This document shows, in pieces, positions 1-9,874 of a DNA stretch of 64,000 nucleotides. The position numbers and the translations under genes are program-made. Each line of letters begins with the position of its first letter. Position 1 is the stretch's first letter. The DNA comes from DASQZK01 sp963763215 (GTDB taxonomy: Bacteria; Bacteroidota; Bacteroidia; Bacteroidales; GCA-2748055), in assembly GCA_963763215.1 (NCBI GenBank), contig CAVXNX010000023.1, positions 372,001-436,000 of the forward strand, given 5' to 3'. Below the pieces are notes generated by a model. That model saw only the letters and a list, made by a program, of their open reading frames with translations, was not told where the DNA came from and ran no database searches.

Positions 1-576
1 GAAATATTTATAGGAAATTTTATTTTTCCACAATAACCGTACAAGAAATTCATAATCTGCGGCTATTTTATAATCGGTCAAATAATATCCGAATTTTTGG
101 AAAATTTCTCTCTTTATATAGACTGAAGGATGAGGGGGCATCATACCAAATTTAAACAATTGGGGAGAAAAGTTCTTTGCCGAATATCTGCGTTTTACTT
201 TAGAAAGGCTTTCTTGGTCGCATATTTCAACATCAGCAAAAAGGCAATCTGGCTTATGTTCTTTTAGATAGGCAGCAACTTTACCTAGCGTGTCTTTATT
301 TTTGAAGATGTCATCAGAGTGCAAAATGCCGATATAATCGCCGGTAGCAAGTTTGATGCCTTTGTTTAAAGCATCGTAAAGGCCTTTATCAGGTTCTGAG
401 ATGATTTTAGAAATTCGGTTATGGGTTGAATTAATAATTTCTAAGGTATTATCCTTTGACTTGCCGTCAATGACTAAATATTCAATATTCGTATAATTCT
501 GAATCGAGACTGAATGAATACAACTGGTTATCGTGGCAGAACTATTATAAGTTGTCGTAATTAACGTAATTTTCAT
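1..576 (-). CDS. Glycosyltransferase family 2 (3' end outside window)
   Basis: The reading frame opens with ATG at 574-576 and stays open for 192 codons to the window edge, so the C-terminus is missing. The N-terminus MKITLITTTYNS, an acidic IDGKSKDNT stretch, DKGLYDALNKG and the LHSDD motif are the nucleotide-sugar binding and DXD-like signatures of GT-A fold family 2 transferases. It should transfer one sugar from a nucleotide donor to a lipid-linked repeat unit at the cytoplasmic face of the inner membrane. Donor and acceptor cannot be told from the sequence. It is the most downstream visible gene of the minus-strand polysaccharide locus, separated from the next gene by about 380 bp. Confidence 0.88.
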   Translation of the reverse strand, partial: MKITLITTTYNSSATITSCIHSVSIQNYTNIEYLVIDGKSKDNTLEIINSTHNRISKIISEPDKGLYDALNKGIKLATGDYIGILHSDDIFKNKDTLGKVAAYLKEHKPDCLFADVEICDQESLSKVKRRYSAKNFSPQLFKFGMMPPHPSVYIKREIFQKFGYYLTDYKIAADYEFLVRLLWKNKISYKYF

Positions 577-955
577 AATCTGAAAAGTTCATCTAAAGTT
601 TTTATTCATAGCCTTTTGCTTCAGAACAAAATTTAGGCATAGAAATATTCTTGTTCTTGAAGCACTCTTCGAGCGAAATGTCTATGTATACGGATCGATT
701 TTGATTTGGTTCGTATATTTATTTACTTTTTCTTCTTAATGGATACAAATGAAAATAATAATGCTGTGTTTAAAAAAGCAAGTGCCTGTATATCATGAAG
801 GAAAGAAATTATTATGTATGAAATATTAAGCTTTTCTATATAGCTAATTGTATCTAGCATATCTCATCATTGTCATTTTATAACCGGACACCAGGAGTTA
901 TTGGAAGAAGGATAGACGGGCATTGTGCTAGAAAGGGATACAATTTCGTGATTTT
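577..955. other. AT-rich spacer with a possible coding remnant
   Basis: No complete gene is visible. On the minus strand, 715 to 603 reads as an open stretch of about 37 codons ending EAKGYE-stop. It has no start codon and has a stop just upstream, so it looks like the leftover 3' end of a lost gene rather than a working one. This fits gene turnover in a variable glycan locus. Confidence 0.3.
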
Positions 956-1510
956 TCATTCTGAAATTATTCTATCCTTTATTTTAACCGCTGGATTGCC
1001 CTGATAGATAGAATATGCTTCTAAATCTTTTGTAGCAACAGAGGCAACGGTCAATATCGAATGGCTTTTACAGGTTATGCCCGGGCAAACTACTGACTGT
1101 GCGCCAATCCAAACTCCATCTTCCATTTTAATCTCATCAACAATCAAATCAAAGGTGCTTTTTTTATAATTGTGATTGCCACATAATAACATAGCTCCTT
1201 GCGAAATACAAACATTATTACCAATTTCAACTTTTGCAAGATTATCAATCCACACATTTTCTCCGATCCATACATAATCACCAATTGAAAGAAACCATGG
1301 GTATTTGATGTTAATATATGGTTTGATCAGTACATTCTTTCCTAAGGTAGTACCGAACAATTTCAACACGATGCATTTTAATGCATTTGGAAAAGGAATT
1401 TTTGTATTGAACATTATATGATCAATAAAATACCAGATAGAAATTTTTAATATATTGCCTGGTCTATACCAATCATTTGAAAATGTTTGGAAATTAACGT
1501 TATTTAACAT
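956..1510 (-). CDS. WcaF-like hexapeptide-repeat acetyltransferase
   Basis: The 184-residue protein has the left-handed beta-helix hexapeptide pattern from about residue 55 onward (IGDYVWIGENVWIDN, then IGNNVCISQGAMLL and VWIGAQSVVCPGITC) and the closing YQGNPAVKIK typical of the WcaF/CapG group of sugar O-acetyltransferases. The conserved His of the active loop is in CGNHNY. Such enzymes move an acetyl group from acetyl-CoA to a sugar hydroxyl in the cytoplasm and decorate exopolysaccharide or capsule repeat units. Length is normal for the family. It lies 39 bp beyond the broken GT4 gene and is probably co-transcribed with it. Confidence 0.88.
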   Translation of the reverse strand: MLNNVNFQTFSNDWYRPGNILKISIWYFIDHIMFNTKIPFPNALKCIVLKLFGTTLGKNVLIKPYINIKYPWFLSIGDYVWIGENVWIDNLAKVEIGNNVCISQGAMLLCGNHNYKKSTFDLIVDEIKMEDGVWIGAQSVVCPGITCKSHSILTVASVATKDLEAYSIYQGNPAVKIKDRIISE

Positions 1511-1549
1511 ATTATCATAATTAAATTTAAAAGAAACGAAATACTCATA

Positions 1550-2751
1550 TTAATTTCTTTTGATCGAGTCAAGGATATTTGTTGCTCCTTTTTCCACGGA
1601 CCATAGATTAGCAAGATTCTTTGAAGCAGCTTTGAGTTCTTTTGAATTTGATTTCAAATCTTCTTTAAGGCATTGAATTTTTTGTGCAAGATCCTGAATG
1701 TCCCCACAGTTAAATATATAGCCATTTGAAATACATAAATCCTTTGCGGTGCCAACTTTATCTGAAACTATAATAGGAAGACCAAAATTCAAAGCTTCAT
1801 TCAAGACTTTTGGGGAAGGATCATAATCTGAAGTAAGAACTAAAACATCAGCATTTTGATAATATGTAATAATTTCAGTTTGATTTTTAAAGCCGGGAAA
1901 AAAGACACGGTCTTTTAAATTCTCATTTTTTACAAGTTCTTTAAGGATATTAAATAAGGGCCCATTTCCTACTAAATCAAGTGTTATGGACTTGTCAGGA
2001 ATATATTTCATTGCTTCAATCAAATCATTCCATCTCTTTCTTTCGACAAAGCGGCCAGCTCCAAGTAGTTTGAATACATCCTTCTTTTTATCTTGTATTA
2101 AAATATGCGACGAGAAAAAGGAATTATCAACTGCTGAAGGAACAAATAGAAGCTTTTTTTCCGGAACTTTTAAACTAATGAAGTATTCTTTATTCGTTGA
2201 GCAACTATAACAAATAGAATCATAAATTTTGAAATAGTTTCTGAGAAACAATCGTTTCATCCACTGAAATAAATATCTTTGATTACTTGTATTATATGCT
2301 TCCCCTCTAAATATTAATTTTTTATTATGTTTTTTTGCCCATAGTGATATTAATATGTTGTTAATATTATTATAACCTTCAATAATAATAACATCAAAAT
2401 CTTTTTTTCGTATTGTTTTAAGGAGGTCCATACTAATAAGACCCAGAAAAGATCTAATAAAGAAGAATAGATTTCCAATGAGAGGTATATTTTCCGATCC
2501 TACCTTATCTGCTCCGCTATATTTTGTCTTAAAAAATTTCTGGTTTTACTAAATGAATGTTTAAAATTCAGTAAATCTTGACTATCCCATTTTATTTTTT
2601 CTCCAAATGTTGGATCAAATGTATCATCTGCACCCCAAGAATCGATAAAAATTACTTCAAAATCATCTTTATGCTGGCGTGCAATTTCTCTATAAAGAGC
2701 ACATCTGTAAGGCATTACGTTAGCGGTAACTAATAAAATCCTATCTCTCAT
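1550..2751 (-). pseudogene. Glycosyltransferase family 4, frameshifted
   Basis: Two pieces make one GT4 enzyme of about 400 residues. The N-terminal 83 codons (2751-2500, MRDRILLVTANVMPYR) hold the first Rossmann strand. The C-terminal part (to 1550) holds the GT4 domain, with LLGAGRFVERKRW, the donor-binding region and the acidic motif around VLTSDYDPSPKVLNEAL. The reading frame changes by one base between about 2500 and 2560, close to an A/T homopolymer at 2530-2540, and the frame upstream of the second piece stays open across the join. As read it is interrupted; a sequencing indel or recent loss would look the same. Retaining-type transfer of a sugar to the growing repeat unit is expected. 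Its 5' end overlaps the propeller gene by 11 bp. Confidence 0.75.
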
Positions 2752-3997
2752 CTTTCATTTCTTTAATTATATTTTTAATATCAACCACGATAGTTTGTCT
2801 TTTACCATTAAAGGCATTATCAAAGCAAACTAGCCCATTTTCTGACCATCTTGGATGTAGGTCACATCTATAATCCGATGAAGGTTTCTGATTTGGAGAA
2901 AATATTTTAGCAATGATCACTGATTTTCCCGAATCCAGATCGTAAAGAATTAACTTTCTAATGTCATTATGATCAGGATAGGAATCAGTTATGATAATGT
3001 TTTTATAAGATGGATGCTGTGAGGGATGACCATCTCGATACATATTCTCATTTTCTATAGTAAAATATTCCTCAGATGTGGTCTCGAAGAGAATATATCT
3101 TTCTTTCACTACGGTGTTTCTGAATTTTTTTACGAAACGAAGGGAATTCAATTGCCGATAAAAAGGAAGAAGAAATTTCTTTAGTATGCTTATCCCTTTT
3201 TCATTTGTTTGGCGTGCTTGCAACCGGCAGCTAATAATAAACTTATTGGGTGAAAGCCAATAGGCATGGGAATAGTTTCCCAAATCGGCATATCCTTTTA
3301 AGTTTTTTCCATCCGAAGAAATAGTCAATATTTTGGTACAGAGCGATTCTTTTGAATCATACCACCGCAGCATAAATAAAATTGACTTACCGTCAGGGGC
3401 AAAAAGAGGATGGTCGATCCAGCATGAATCCTGGTTAAGTGATTTATCATTTAAATAATCCAGTATCTGATCTAAGGTTATGAGTACATGTATAGACATG
3501 GATTTCAAATCAAATACTGATAAGTATGGTTTTTCCTTTTTCTCAGGTAAAATCGTATATGAATATCCTCTCCTGAATTTTTTAAGAGAAAAAAAGCTGA
3601 TGGTACAAAAGCAAGTTCCAGAGGGTGCAAGATCATAGATCGGATAAGGAATAATTAGCTCCTTTTTTGAGGTCAAGTCGAATATTATACTTTTAAGACC
3701 TGAATTTTCATATCTGTTAAATATAATTTTAGGCGATAATCTATCAAGCCATTGTAGTTTACTACCTTGTTGATAATTATACGTGTTTGTCCAGCTAAGC
3801 TGGATGAAATGATTTCCGTTCCAGAGTCCTATTAATGCTTTAGGTTGTACGGATTCAGGTGGAGATATTACCTGATGTAATAATATATTGTTTTCAGTAC
3901 TATCTAATGGATTTATTCCATAATAACCAAAAAAATAATTATTAAAAGGGGTAATATTTTTTATATATACTTTAGGATGAAGTTCTAGATTATCCAT
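2741..3997 (-). CDS. Soluble TolB/WD40-like beta-propeller protein of the glycan locus
   Basis: A 418-residue protein with no signal peptide or membrane segment. The repeated pattern of polar turns and short strands, including HPLFAPDGKSILFMLRW, ISSDGKNLKGYADLG, SPNKFIISCRL and HPRWSENGLVCFDN, is that of TolB/oligogalacturonate-lyase-like beta-propeller blades. I do not recognise a specific enzyme. It sits inside the polysaccharide operon, 3 bp after the GT2 gene and overlapping the next GT4 start by 11 bp, so it is co-translated with transferases. It may be a carbohydrate-binding or scaffold protein acting in the cytoplasm. Function is inferred only from fold and neighbours. Confidence 0.6.
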   Translation of the reverse strand: MDNLELHPKVYIKNITPFNNYFFGYYGINPLDSTENNILLHQVISPPESVQPKALIGLWNGNHFIQLSWTNTYNYQQGSKLQWLDRLSPKIIFNRYENSGLKSIIFDLTSKKELIIPYPIYDLAPSGTCFCTISFFSLKKFRRGYSYTILPEKKEKPYLSVFDLKSMSIHVLITLDQILDYLNDKSLNQDSCWIDHPLFAPDGKSILFMLRWYDSKESLCTKILTISSDGKNLKGYADLGNYSHAYWLSPNKFIISCRLQARQTNEKGISILKKFLLPFYRQLNSLRFVKKFRNTVVKERYILFETTSEEYFTIENENMYRDGHPSQHPSYKNIIITDSYPDHNDIRKLILYDLDSGKSVIIAKIFSPNQKPSSDYRCDLHPRWSENGLVCFDNAFNGKRQTIVVDIKNIIKEMKDER

Positions 3998-4000
3998 TTC

Positions 4001-4831
4001 TCATTTAAACTTGTATGGTTTCCTCCTTAAATAGGTATAGTCTCCGTGAATAAGATGATAAGAGATTTTATATGCTGTGCCAAAATGCTGCCCGATCTTC
4101 AAAGGAATTAAAGATGTTAAAAGGGACTTTTGTTTATATTCCTTTTTTACACGAGACATTTCTGCTTTGGAAACATCAGCAAGATTTGAAGTTTTACTAT
4201 CCTCATGATGTCTAAGAGCCCCAAGAAAATTATTAATAAAATAAGGTTTATATCCATGAAATAAAATCCTGGTAAAAAATTCGTAATCAAGATCGAATCT
4301 GTATGATTCATCCAAAAAGCCGATTTTCTGAAATATCTCCCTTTTCCAAAAGCAGGCCTGATTATGTATGAGCGGACCTTTATAAATCTGAAGAAACAAG
4401 TTTACAGGCATTAATTTTTGTATATCTAGCACAGTATCTTCTTTGTCAACATGCTTAAAATTTCCATAAAAAATGTCTTTGTTTGGATTATTAATCATCG
4501 CTTTAGCAAACGCATGAAATGCTCCTGGAAGAAAGATATCGTCAGAATTCTGAAAACATATATAATCTCCAGTTGCGATGACAAATCCTTTGTTGATAGC
4601 ATGAGTTTGCCCCTCATCTTTTTCGCTTACCCAATGGGAAATGAACTTCTTGTATTTTTTGATTATATCAATAGTTCCATCAGTACTACCTCCGTCTATA
4701 ATGATCAATTCATAATTTATATAACCCTGGTTAATAATTGATAAAATTGTTCTTTCAAGAAACTGATGCTGATTGTAAGACGGCGTCACTATCGTAAGTT
4801 TCGGGTAATGTACTTTTATTATCTGTCGCAT
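4001..4831 (-). CDS. Glycosyltransferase family 2
   Basis: The 276-residue protein carries the full GT2 set: LTIVTPSYNQ at the N-terminus, IIIDGGSTDGT, the EKDEGQTHAINKGF segment and FQNSDD as the DXD-like metal site, with a catalytic-base region near FDLDYEFFTRIL. It should add one sugar to the lipid-linked repeat unit on the cytoplasmic side. The start at 4831 is fixed because no later Met precedes the nucleotide-binding motif. This makes its first 26 codons overlap the 3' end of the polymerase gene by 77 bp in a different frame, which is long for a bacterial overlap and suggests tight translational coupling or a small deletion. Confidence 0.9.
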   Translation of the reverse strand: MRQIIKVHYPKLTIVTPSYNQHQFLERTILSIINQGYINYELIIIDGGSTDGTIDIIKKYKKFISHWVSEKDEGQTHAINKGFVIATGDYICFQNSDDIFLPGAFHAFAKAMINNPNKDIFYGNFKHVDKEDTVLDIQKLMPVNLFLQIYKGPLIHNQACFWKREIFQKIGFLDESYRFDLDYEFFTRILFHGYKPYFINNFLGALRHHEDSKTSNLADVSKAEMSRVKKEYKQKSLLTSLIPLKIGQHFGTAYKISYHLIHGDYTYLRRKPYKFK

Positions 4832-6008
4832 AAAAGATTAAGTAAATTAATAATATATAGATAGGTTGATGTATATAAGGCCTTTGAAGAAGATTTACAA
4901 TAATAATAAAAAGAAATTTAAAATAATAGATATTTTCATTCCTTTTCCATGCTGCCTGAAATATAATATTAAGATATATTATTATGCCAATGATCCCAAG
5001 ATAAACTAAAGGTCCCATAAAGGAATTTTGATCGAATTTTATGTTGTTGCTTTCAAAAAATTCGGGTTTTATGCCAAAAGGATTTTGAGAGAAATAATAC
5101 TTGCCATCATCAAAGGATACCTGCCTGTTGTCAAGACCCTTGTTTCCACTTATAAATTTTTCTAATCTACCAATGGATTTGGAATAAACTAATTCGGTAA
5201 TTTGATTATTATTTTTTACATTAGACAATAATGTGAAAGTGGAAAATATTATTATAAAAAAGAGAAATAAATATTTTGGCCTTTTTGGTGGATAGAATAT
5301 CATCAAATATAATAGCGAAGTGATTATATGGGCCAAAGAAAAAGTTATCAAAGTTCCTATCAACAGGAATAATTCATATTTTTTATTATCAAAATATTTT
5401 TTATTGAGTAATAGACATAACATAGAAATGAAAGCAAATGTTCCTGGCTCATCATAAATTCCGCTTGGTCTAACAAAATTCAAACCTGAAGGTAAAACTA
5501 GATTCACTTTAGTTGCGAATAATCCATAGAAATATATTAATCGATGGTCTAATGAAGTAATTGAAAATAAAGGATGTAAAATATCTGCAAAAACTAAAAC
5601 AACACCAATGATTGAAAATCCCAATAAAACAATATTTAGCTTGATGAAGAACTTGGCAAGACTTTCTATTTTAAAATATGTTAATAGTATTAGGAGAATT
5701 AACAGACCCTTGAAAAATCCAATGGCCCATGAAAGAATAGTGAAAGAATCACTAAATATAAAATAAATTAATAAATAGGTTATGGTTATAACGATTGATA
5801 TGAGGAAGATTCCGCTAACTTGTTTAATTTTAGGATTTGCAATAAAAATAAATAATAGTAAAATGAAACTCAGGTGAGATATGTATGTGGATAAAAATGC
5901 ATCTTTAAGTATTAATGGTAATATTTGAAGTGGATGCAATCCTCCAATTGCCAAAACAGTAAAAAATGTAATAAATAATTGAAACAATTTAGTTTTAGAA
6001 AGTCTCAT
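4755..6008 (-). CDS. Wzy-like O-antigen/polysaccharide polymerase
   Basis: A 417-residue, very hydrophobic protein with about ten predicted membrane segments and a larger extracytoplasmic loop around residues 220-300, the topology of Wzy/O-antigen ligase family proteins. Wzy polymerises flipped repeat units on the periplasmic face of the inner membrane. Sequence identity among Wzy proteins is poor, so the call rests on topology and on the presence of Wzx, Wzz and Wza-like genes in the same operon. It overlaps the upstream GT4 gene by 14 bp and the downstream GT2 gene by 77 bp; the last 25 residues are the part read in overlap and may not be conserved. Confidence 0.75.
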   Translation of the reverse strand: MRLSKTKLFQLFITFFTVLAIGGLHPLQILPLILKDAFLSTYISHLSFILLLFIFIANPKIKQVSGIFLISIVITITYLLIYFIFSDSFTILSWAIGFFKGLLILLILLTYFKIESLAKFFIKLNIVLLGFSIIGVVLVFADILHPLFSITSLDHRLIYFYGLFATKVNLVLPSGLNFVRPSGIYDEPGTFAFISMLCLLLNKKYFDNKKYELFLLIGTLITFSLAHIITSLLYLMIFYPPKRPKYLFLFFIIIFSTFTLLSNVKNNNQITELVYSKSIGRLEKFISGNKGLDNRQVSFDDGKYYFSQNPFGIKPEFFESNNIKFDQNSFMGPLVYLGIIGIIIYLNIIFQAAWKRNENIYYFKFLFIIIVNLLQRPYIHQPIYILLIYLIFYATDNKSTLPETYDSDAVLQSASVS

Positions 6009-7239
6009 ATAATTCTAGATATTTTTTTCCAACTTCATAAAAGGAATTTCGTGATGTTGTTTTTGCAATATCATCTGCATTTAGGACTTTTAAAGAATCT
6101 ATGCAAGAAAGAATTGCATCGGCATATGAGGCAGAATTATTATATTCGGCAGCAAGCATCCCATTAGTTCCTGATATTACCATTTCAGGAATGCCACCTG
6201 TTTTAAAAGCAACCACAGGAATACCGCATGCCAGACTTTCCAAAACTGTATTTGGGTAATTATCTTCAAGGGAAGGAGTCAAAAAGATGTCAAGTGCATT
6301 ATAAATGAAAGGCAACAGGTTTTCATTTTGAACGTTTCCTATAAATTTAACATCAAGAGGTAGGTCTTGCCAATCTTTAGAATAATAAGAACCAAAGACC
6401 ACAAGTTGGATTTTGTTTTTAAGTTCAGGATATTTTCCTACTAGAATGATTATTGCCTCTTGCAACAGGTAGAAACCTTTATAAGCAGCTGCTGAGGCAT
6501 TTATTGAAGTAAAGCCCAATAAGATTTTATCGGAGTTAAGATTCAGTGCTTTTCGCAGAAAAACTTTTGAATCAATGGGTTTAAAAGCTTCTCGATTTAT
6601 TGGATTCGGAATATGTACATTATGACCCTCTTTAAATAGTGCACTTTCCTCTATTCGATTTTTCATCCATTGACTTGGGGATATAGTAATAAAATTAATA
6701 TCTGAAAACTTTCTGAGCTTACACTTTAAAGTTTGGTATGAGATATCCTTTTGTTTTTCTGAATGAAGAATTTTACATTTACCACATGCATTCCTATACC
6801 TTTGACAGTCGAAAGAAATATGGCATCCTCCTGTAAATGCCCAAGAATCATGCATGGTCCAGAAGATAGTTCTGCCTTTCAATTTTGAAAAGGATTGTAT
6901 GGATGAAAAACCTTGTGACAACCAATGTAGATTAACAATATTTGTGCTGTCTAATAGATTATCATTAAATGCAGATTGTGAAAGTATTCCGGGGGTAAAT
7001 AAAATTCTTTCTTTTTTCTTGTATTTATAAATAAATAGCTGATCCACTTTGAACAATAGTTTACTATATAAACTTTGAATAGGACCATAATCAGATTCTA
7101 TATAATTTAAATTTAGGCTTTGATTTAATACATATAAGTAGGCATTATACTCATTATATCTTTGAGATTCGACAATACGTCTTGCAGCAATTGCAGCACC
7201 TCCTATATTGTCATTGGTGTTAATATGTATTATTTTCAT
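5995..7239 (-). CDS. WcaC-like glycosyltransferase family 4
   Basis: A 414-residue GT4 enzyme. The N-terminus MKIIHINTNDNIGGAAIAARR is the glycine-rich first strand of the GT-B fold. NLHWLSQGFSS and MHDSWAFTGGCHISFDC, with a Cys cluster near CGKC, match the colanic-acid WcaC subgroup. The C-terminal domain shows LLGFTSINASAAAYKGF and the acceptor/donor site FLTPSLEDNYPNTVLES. It is predicted to be a retaining sugar transferase building the repeat unit in the cytoplasm. Length and motifs are intact. The start has a short AT-rich leader and follows the broken pyruvyl-transferase gene after about 180 bp. Confidence 0.88.
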   Translation of the reverse strand: MKIIHINTNDNIGGAAIAARRIVESQRYNEYNAYLYVLNQSLNLNYIESDYGPIQSLYSKLLFKVDQLFIYKYKKKERILFTPGILSQSAFNDNLLDSTNIVNLHWLSQGFSSIQSFSKLKGRTIFWTMHDSWAFTGGCHISFDCQRYRNACGKCKILHSEKQKDISYQTLKCKLRKFSDINFITISPSQWMKNRIEESALFKEGHNVHIPNPINREAFKPIDSKVFLRKALNLNSDKILLGFTSINASAAAYKGFYLLQEAIIILVGKYPELKNKIQLVVFGSYYSKDWQDLPLDVKFIGNVQNENLLPFIYNALDIFLTPSLEDNYPNTVLESLACGIPVVAFKTGGIPEMVISGTNGMLAAEYNNSASYADAILSCIDSLKVLNADDIAKTTSRNSFYEVGKKYLELYETF

Positions 7240-7417
7240 TTGCTTTAAGACTTGTTAATTTGTAAAAATTCATATTCTATTGACAAAATATGCCAAATTA
7301 CAATATTTATTTAACTAAACTAATGGAGATATATTTTTAATGTTTTTTATAATACTATCATATATACTTATAAGCCTGTCATTATATTTAAAAAGTTATC
7401 ATATATCTTATAATAGT

Positions 7418-8435
7418 TTATAAATTTTCTATCTTTTCTCGAGGTAAATTTATTTTGAATATATAATCCTTTTTAATAAAACTAATAGCATCATCTATAT
7501 CTTCGCGTTTAATAACATTTAAATTTGTATCCTTGCCAATCTCTAGTGCTCTATTATCTATGGCTAATATTAAAGTTCGTACATTTTTTTGTAACGCACG
7601 AATTCCTGCGGGAAGTCGAGTTTCCCTATACTGCGTTTCATTAAAATATTATCAAATGCTTCAATTGATGGAGGTATAATTTCGATGTTTTTTAATGTAT
7701 TGTTTATTTGATTATAATAATGAAAAACATCAATCCCCTGAATCCATAGAAAAACTTGCTTAAAATTCTCTGATGACATTTTTAACATTTGATAATCTAA
7801 ATTTTGATCCCGATGATAAAATGTTAGAGTAGTAACTACGTATTCCCCTTTATAATGATGTTTTTTTTTATTTTTTCAGGAGTTAAACACCATAAAGTGG
7901 GGCATGTAGTATCGACAACGTTCTTTATTCCAATACTATTTAATTTGTCAACTGTATATTGATCTCTTGCAGAATGTAATAAGTCATTATTTAAAACCGA
8001 TGTATATATATCACTTTTATACCTATCCACATTTCCGTGATATTTCAACCATCCACAACCAAATAATACAACTCGATATTTAATGAATATTTTGTTAGCT
8101 TTATGAATTTTCCACTTATTTATTGTTTCGAGATTTGATGATAATAGATTTGTTCCTGTAATAGAGATTAAATCCATTTTTCTCATTAAAACCAAAGCAT
8201 CAAAGAGAGTATATATTTGAGTAGGGAAATTGGTAATTAAATCCTGCATATATATTTCTCGAAGATATTTATAAAGGCTTTCATAAATAATTTGATCACC
8301 TAAATATTTTGACCGAATTGTAGGATTTAAAATACCAATATTTTTATATAGAGCATCCAAATATTCACGGAGGGGTTTAAACTGTGCCTTTAAATAACCC
8401 TTATAATAATTTTTCAAAAATCTTATGTAATTCAT
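7418..8435 (-). pseudogene. Polysaccharide pyruvyl transferase family protein, two frame breaks
   Basis: Three in-order pieces in three frames rebuild a protein of about 339 residues. The first (8435-7836) holds the N-terminal Rossmann-like domain, with VLFGCGWLKYHG and VDTTCPTLWCL. Reading on past an A-run at about 7860-7868 gives GEYVVTTLTFYHRDQN, then the piece at 7788-7570 with VFLWIQGIDVFHYY. A second shift near 7610-7640 leads to RLPAGIRALQKNVRTLILA and the stop at 7418-7420. This matches the PS_pyruv_trans family, which transfers pyruvyl from phosphoenolpyruvate to sugars, although some members in glycan loci have other roles. As read it cannot make a full protein. It overlaps the flippase stop by 4 bp (ATGA). 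Confidence 0.7.
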
Positions 8436-9796
8436 TTATTCCAAATTCCTCTTGCTTTGTTATTAATTAATTTATAATATTGAATTGGACTAAGTATAAC
8501 AGTATAAAATAAGCAAAAACAAGTAGCTAATATGACACCTGTTGGGCCCCATCCTAGATATTTACCAATGAAAATGCTTAATGGAATGTTAATAATCATA
8601 GAAATGATTGATGTAACTAATTGTAACTTTATTTTACCAATACCATTTATAAAATTCACATAAATCATGTTAAATGTAAATAGAAGTACATAAATTGACA
8701 TTGAAATTGAAAGGTTTGCAGGTATGACTATGTCAGGGCCTACCCATATTTTATAAAACCAATTGGAAATAAAAATCATAAATAGTAAAACAATCGGTAT
8801 TAATATCCAAATTTTTTGAATAGACTTAACAGAATATTTTATCCATTTTATATCATTACTTGTATAAGCCTCTGTAAATGCAGACCAATATGGTGTAATT
8901 AAAATAGAATACCCAATAATAATTACAGAAAAATATTTATATGAGACATTATATGGAACAACTTTTTCCGGACCAAAGAGATTACTAATTATAAAATTAT
9001 CTGAAGTAAATAAGATGACAGCAGCAATCTGAATAACAAAAAAATTTAATCCTAAACCAGCAATTTCCTTAAAATAAACTTTTTGCCATAGGTGATAATT
9101 TGGTTTAAATATTTTATACTTACCATTAAATGCAAAGATATTCAGGCCAATTAAAATAATTACAGGTATAGCAGAGAAGATGCTTCCATAAATAAGAAGA
9201 GAATTAGTATCGCTTTTAGTCAATAGCCATATTGCTAATAATGATATTATTTGGGTAATAAACTGAAGTAAATTTTGAATTGAATGATATTGATCTGCTA
9301 AATATATGGAGGTGATTAATTTTGCTACTAATTGAAGACAAAAAAAACTGAATATTATTGGTAATAGAAATCTTAAGTCATTTAGTAAATTTGAATTCGT
9401 ATTAAATACTTTAGCCCAGTTTACAAAATGATTAATAATTAAAAATGCTATTACAAGAATAGTACTTATAGCAGTAACAGTATAATAAGCTGTACTTACA
9501 AATGCCTTCGCTTTTTTAATAGTTCGCAAAGTTTTAGCCTCTGCAAACTTGTTTCGCAATCCATTACCAAGCCCAACATCAAATATAGAAAACCAAGCCA
9601 CAAATGAACTCAACGTTAACCAAATACCATAATTTTCTTTATTTAAATAATGCAAGGTTAATGGGACCAATAGAAAATTAGCAATTATATTTCCAACTTT
9701 TAGAAATAAAGACCAACTGACATGTCTAATAATTTTTTTTGTCCGAGAACTTTTAATTCCGAAATAAAGAAGAATTTTATTTGATACTTTTTTCAA
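8432..9796 (-). CDS. Wzx-type polysaccharide flippase
   Basis: A 454-residue integral membrane protein with about 12-14 hydrophobic helices. The amphipathic N-terminus and helix 1 region (HVSWSLFLKVGNIIANFLLV) followed by LTLHYLNKENYGIWLTLSSF is the characteristic opening of MOP-superfamily Wzx flippases. It would move undecaprenyl-diphosphate-linked repeat units from the cytoplasmic to the periplasmic face of the inner membrane for polymerisation by the Wzy-like protein. Length is typical. It ends by a 4-bp overlap with the pyruvyl-transferase gene and begins about 78 bp after the Wzz gene, so the order export gene, Wzz, Wzx, transferases is that of a Wzx/Wzy-dependent capsule or exopolysaccharide operon. 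Confidence 0.9.
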   Translation of the reverse strand: MKKVSNKILLYFGIKSSRTKKIIRHVSWSLFLKVGNIIANFLLVPLTLHYLNKENYGIWLTLSSFVAWFSIFDVGLGNGLRNKFAEAKTLRTIKKAKAFVSTAYYTVTAISTILVIAFLIINHFVNWAKVFNTNSNLLNDLRFLLPIIFSFFCLQLVAKLITSIYLADQYHSIQNLLQFITQIISLLAIWLLTKSDTNSLLIYGSIFSAIPVIILIGLNIFAFNGKYKIFKPNYHLWQKVYFKEIAGLGLNFFVIQIAAVILFTSDNFIISNLFGPEKVVPYNVSYKYFSVIIIGYSILITPYWSAFTEAYTSNDIKWIKYSVKSIQKIWILIPIVLLFMIFISNWFYKIWVGPDIVIPANLSISMSIYVLLFTFNMIYVNFINGIGKIKLQLVTSIISMIINIPLSIFIGKYLGWGPTGVILATCFCLFYTVILSPIQYYKLINNKARGIWNK

Positions 9797-9874
9797 ATTA
9801 AGAAATTTTAATAAAAAAAAGAATGGTTATTACATACTCTAGCATTAAAAAACAATAAGTGTTATAAATTATTT

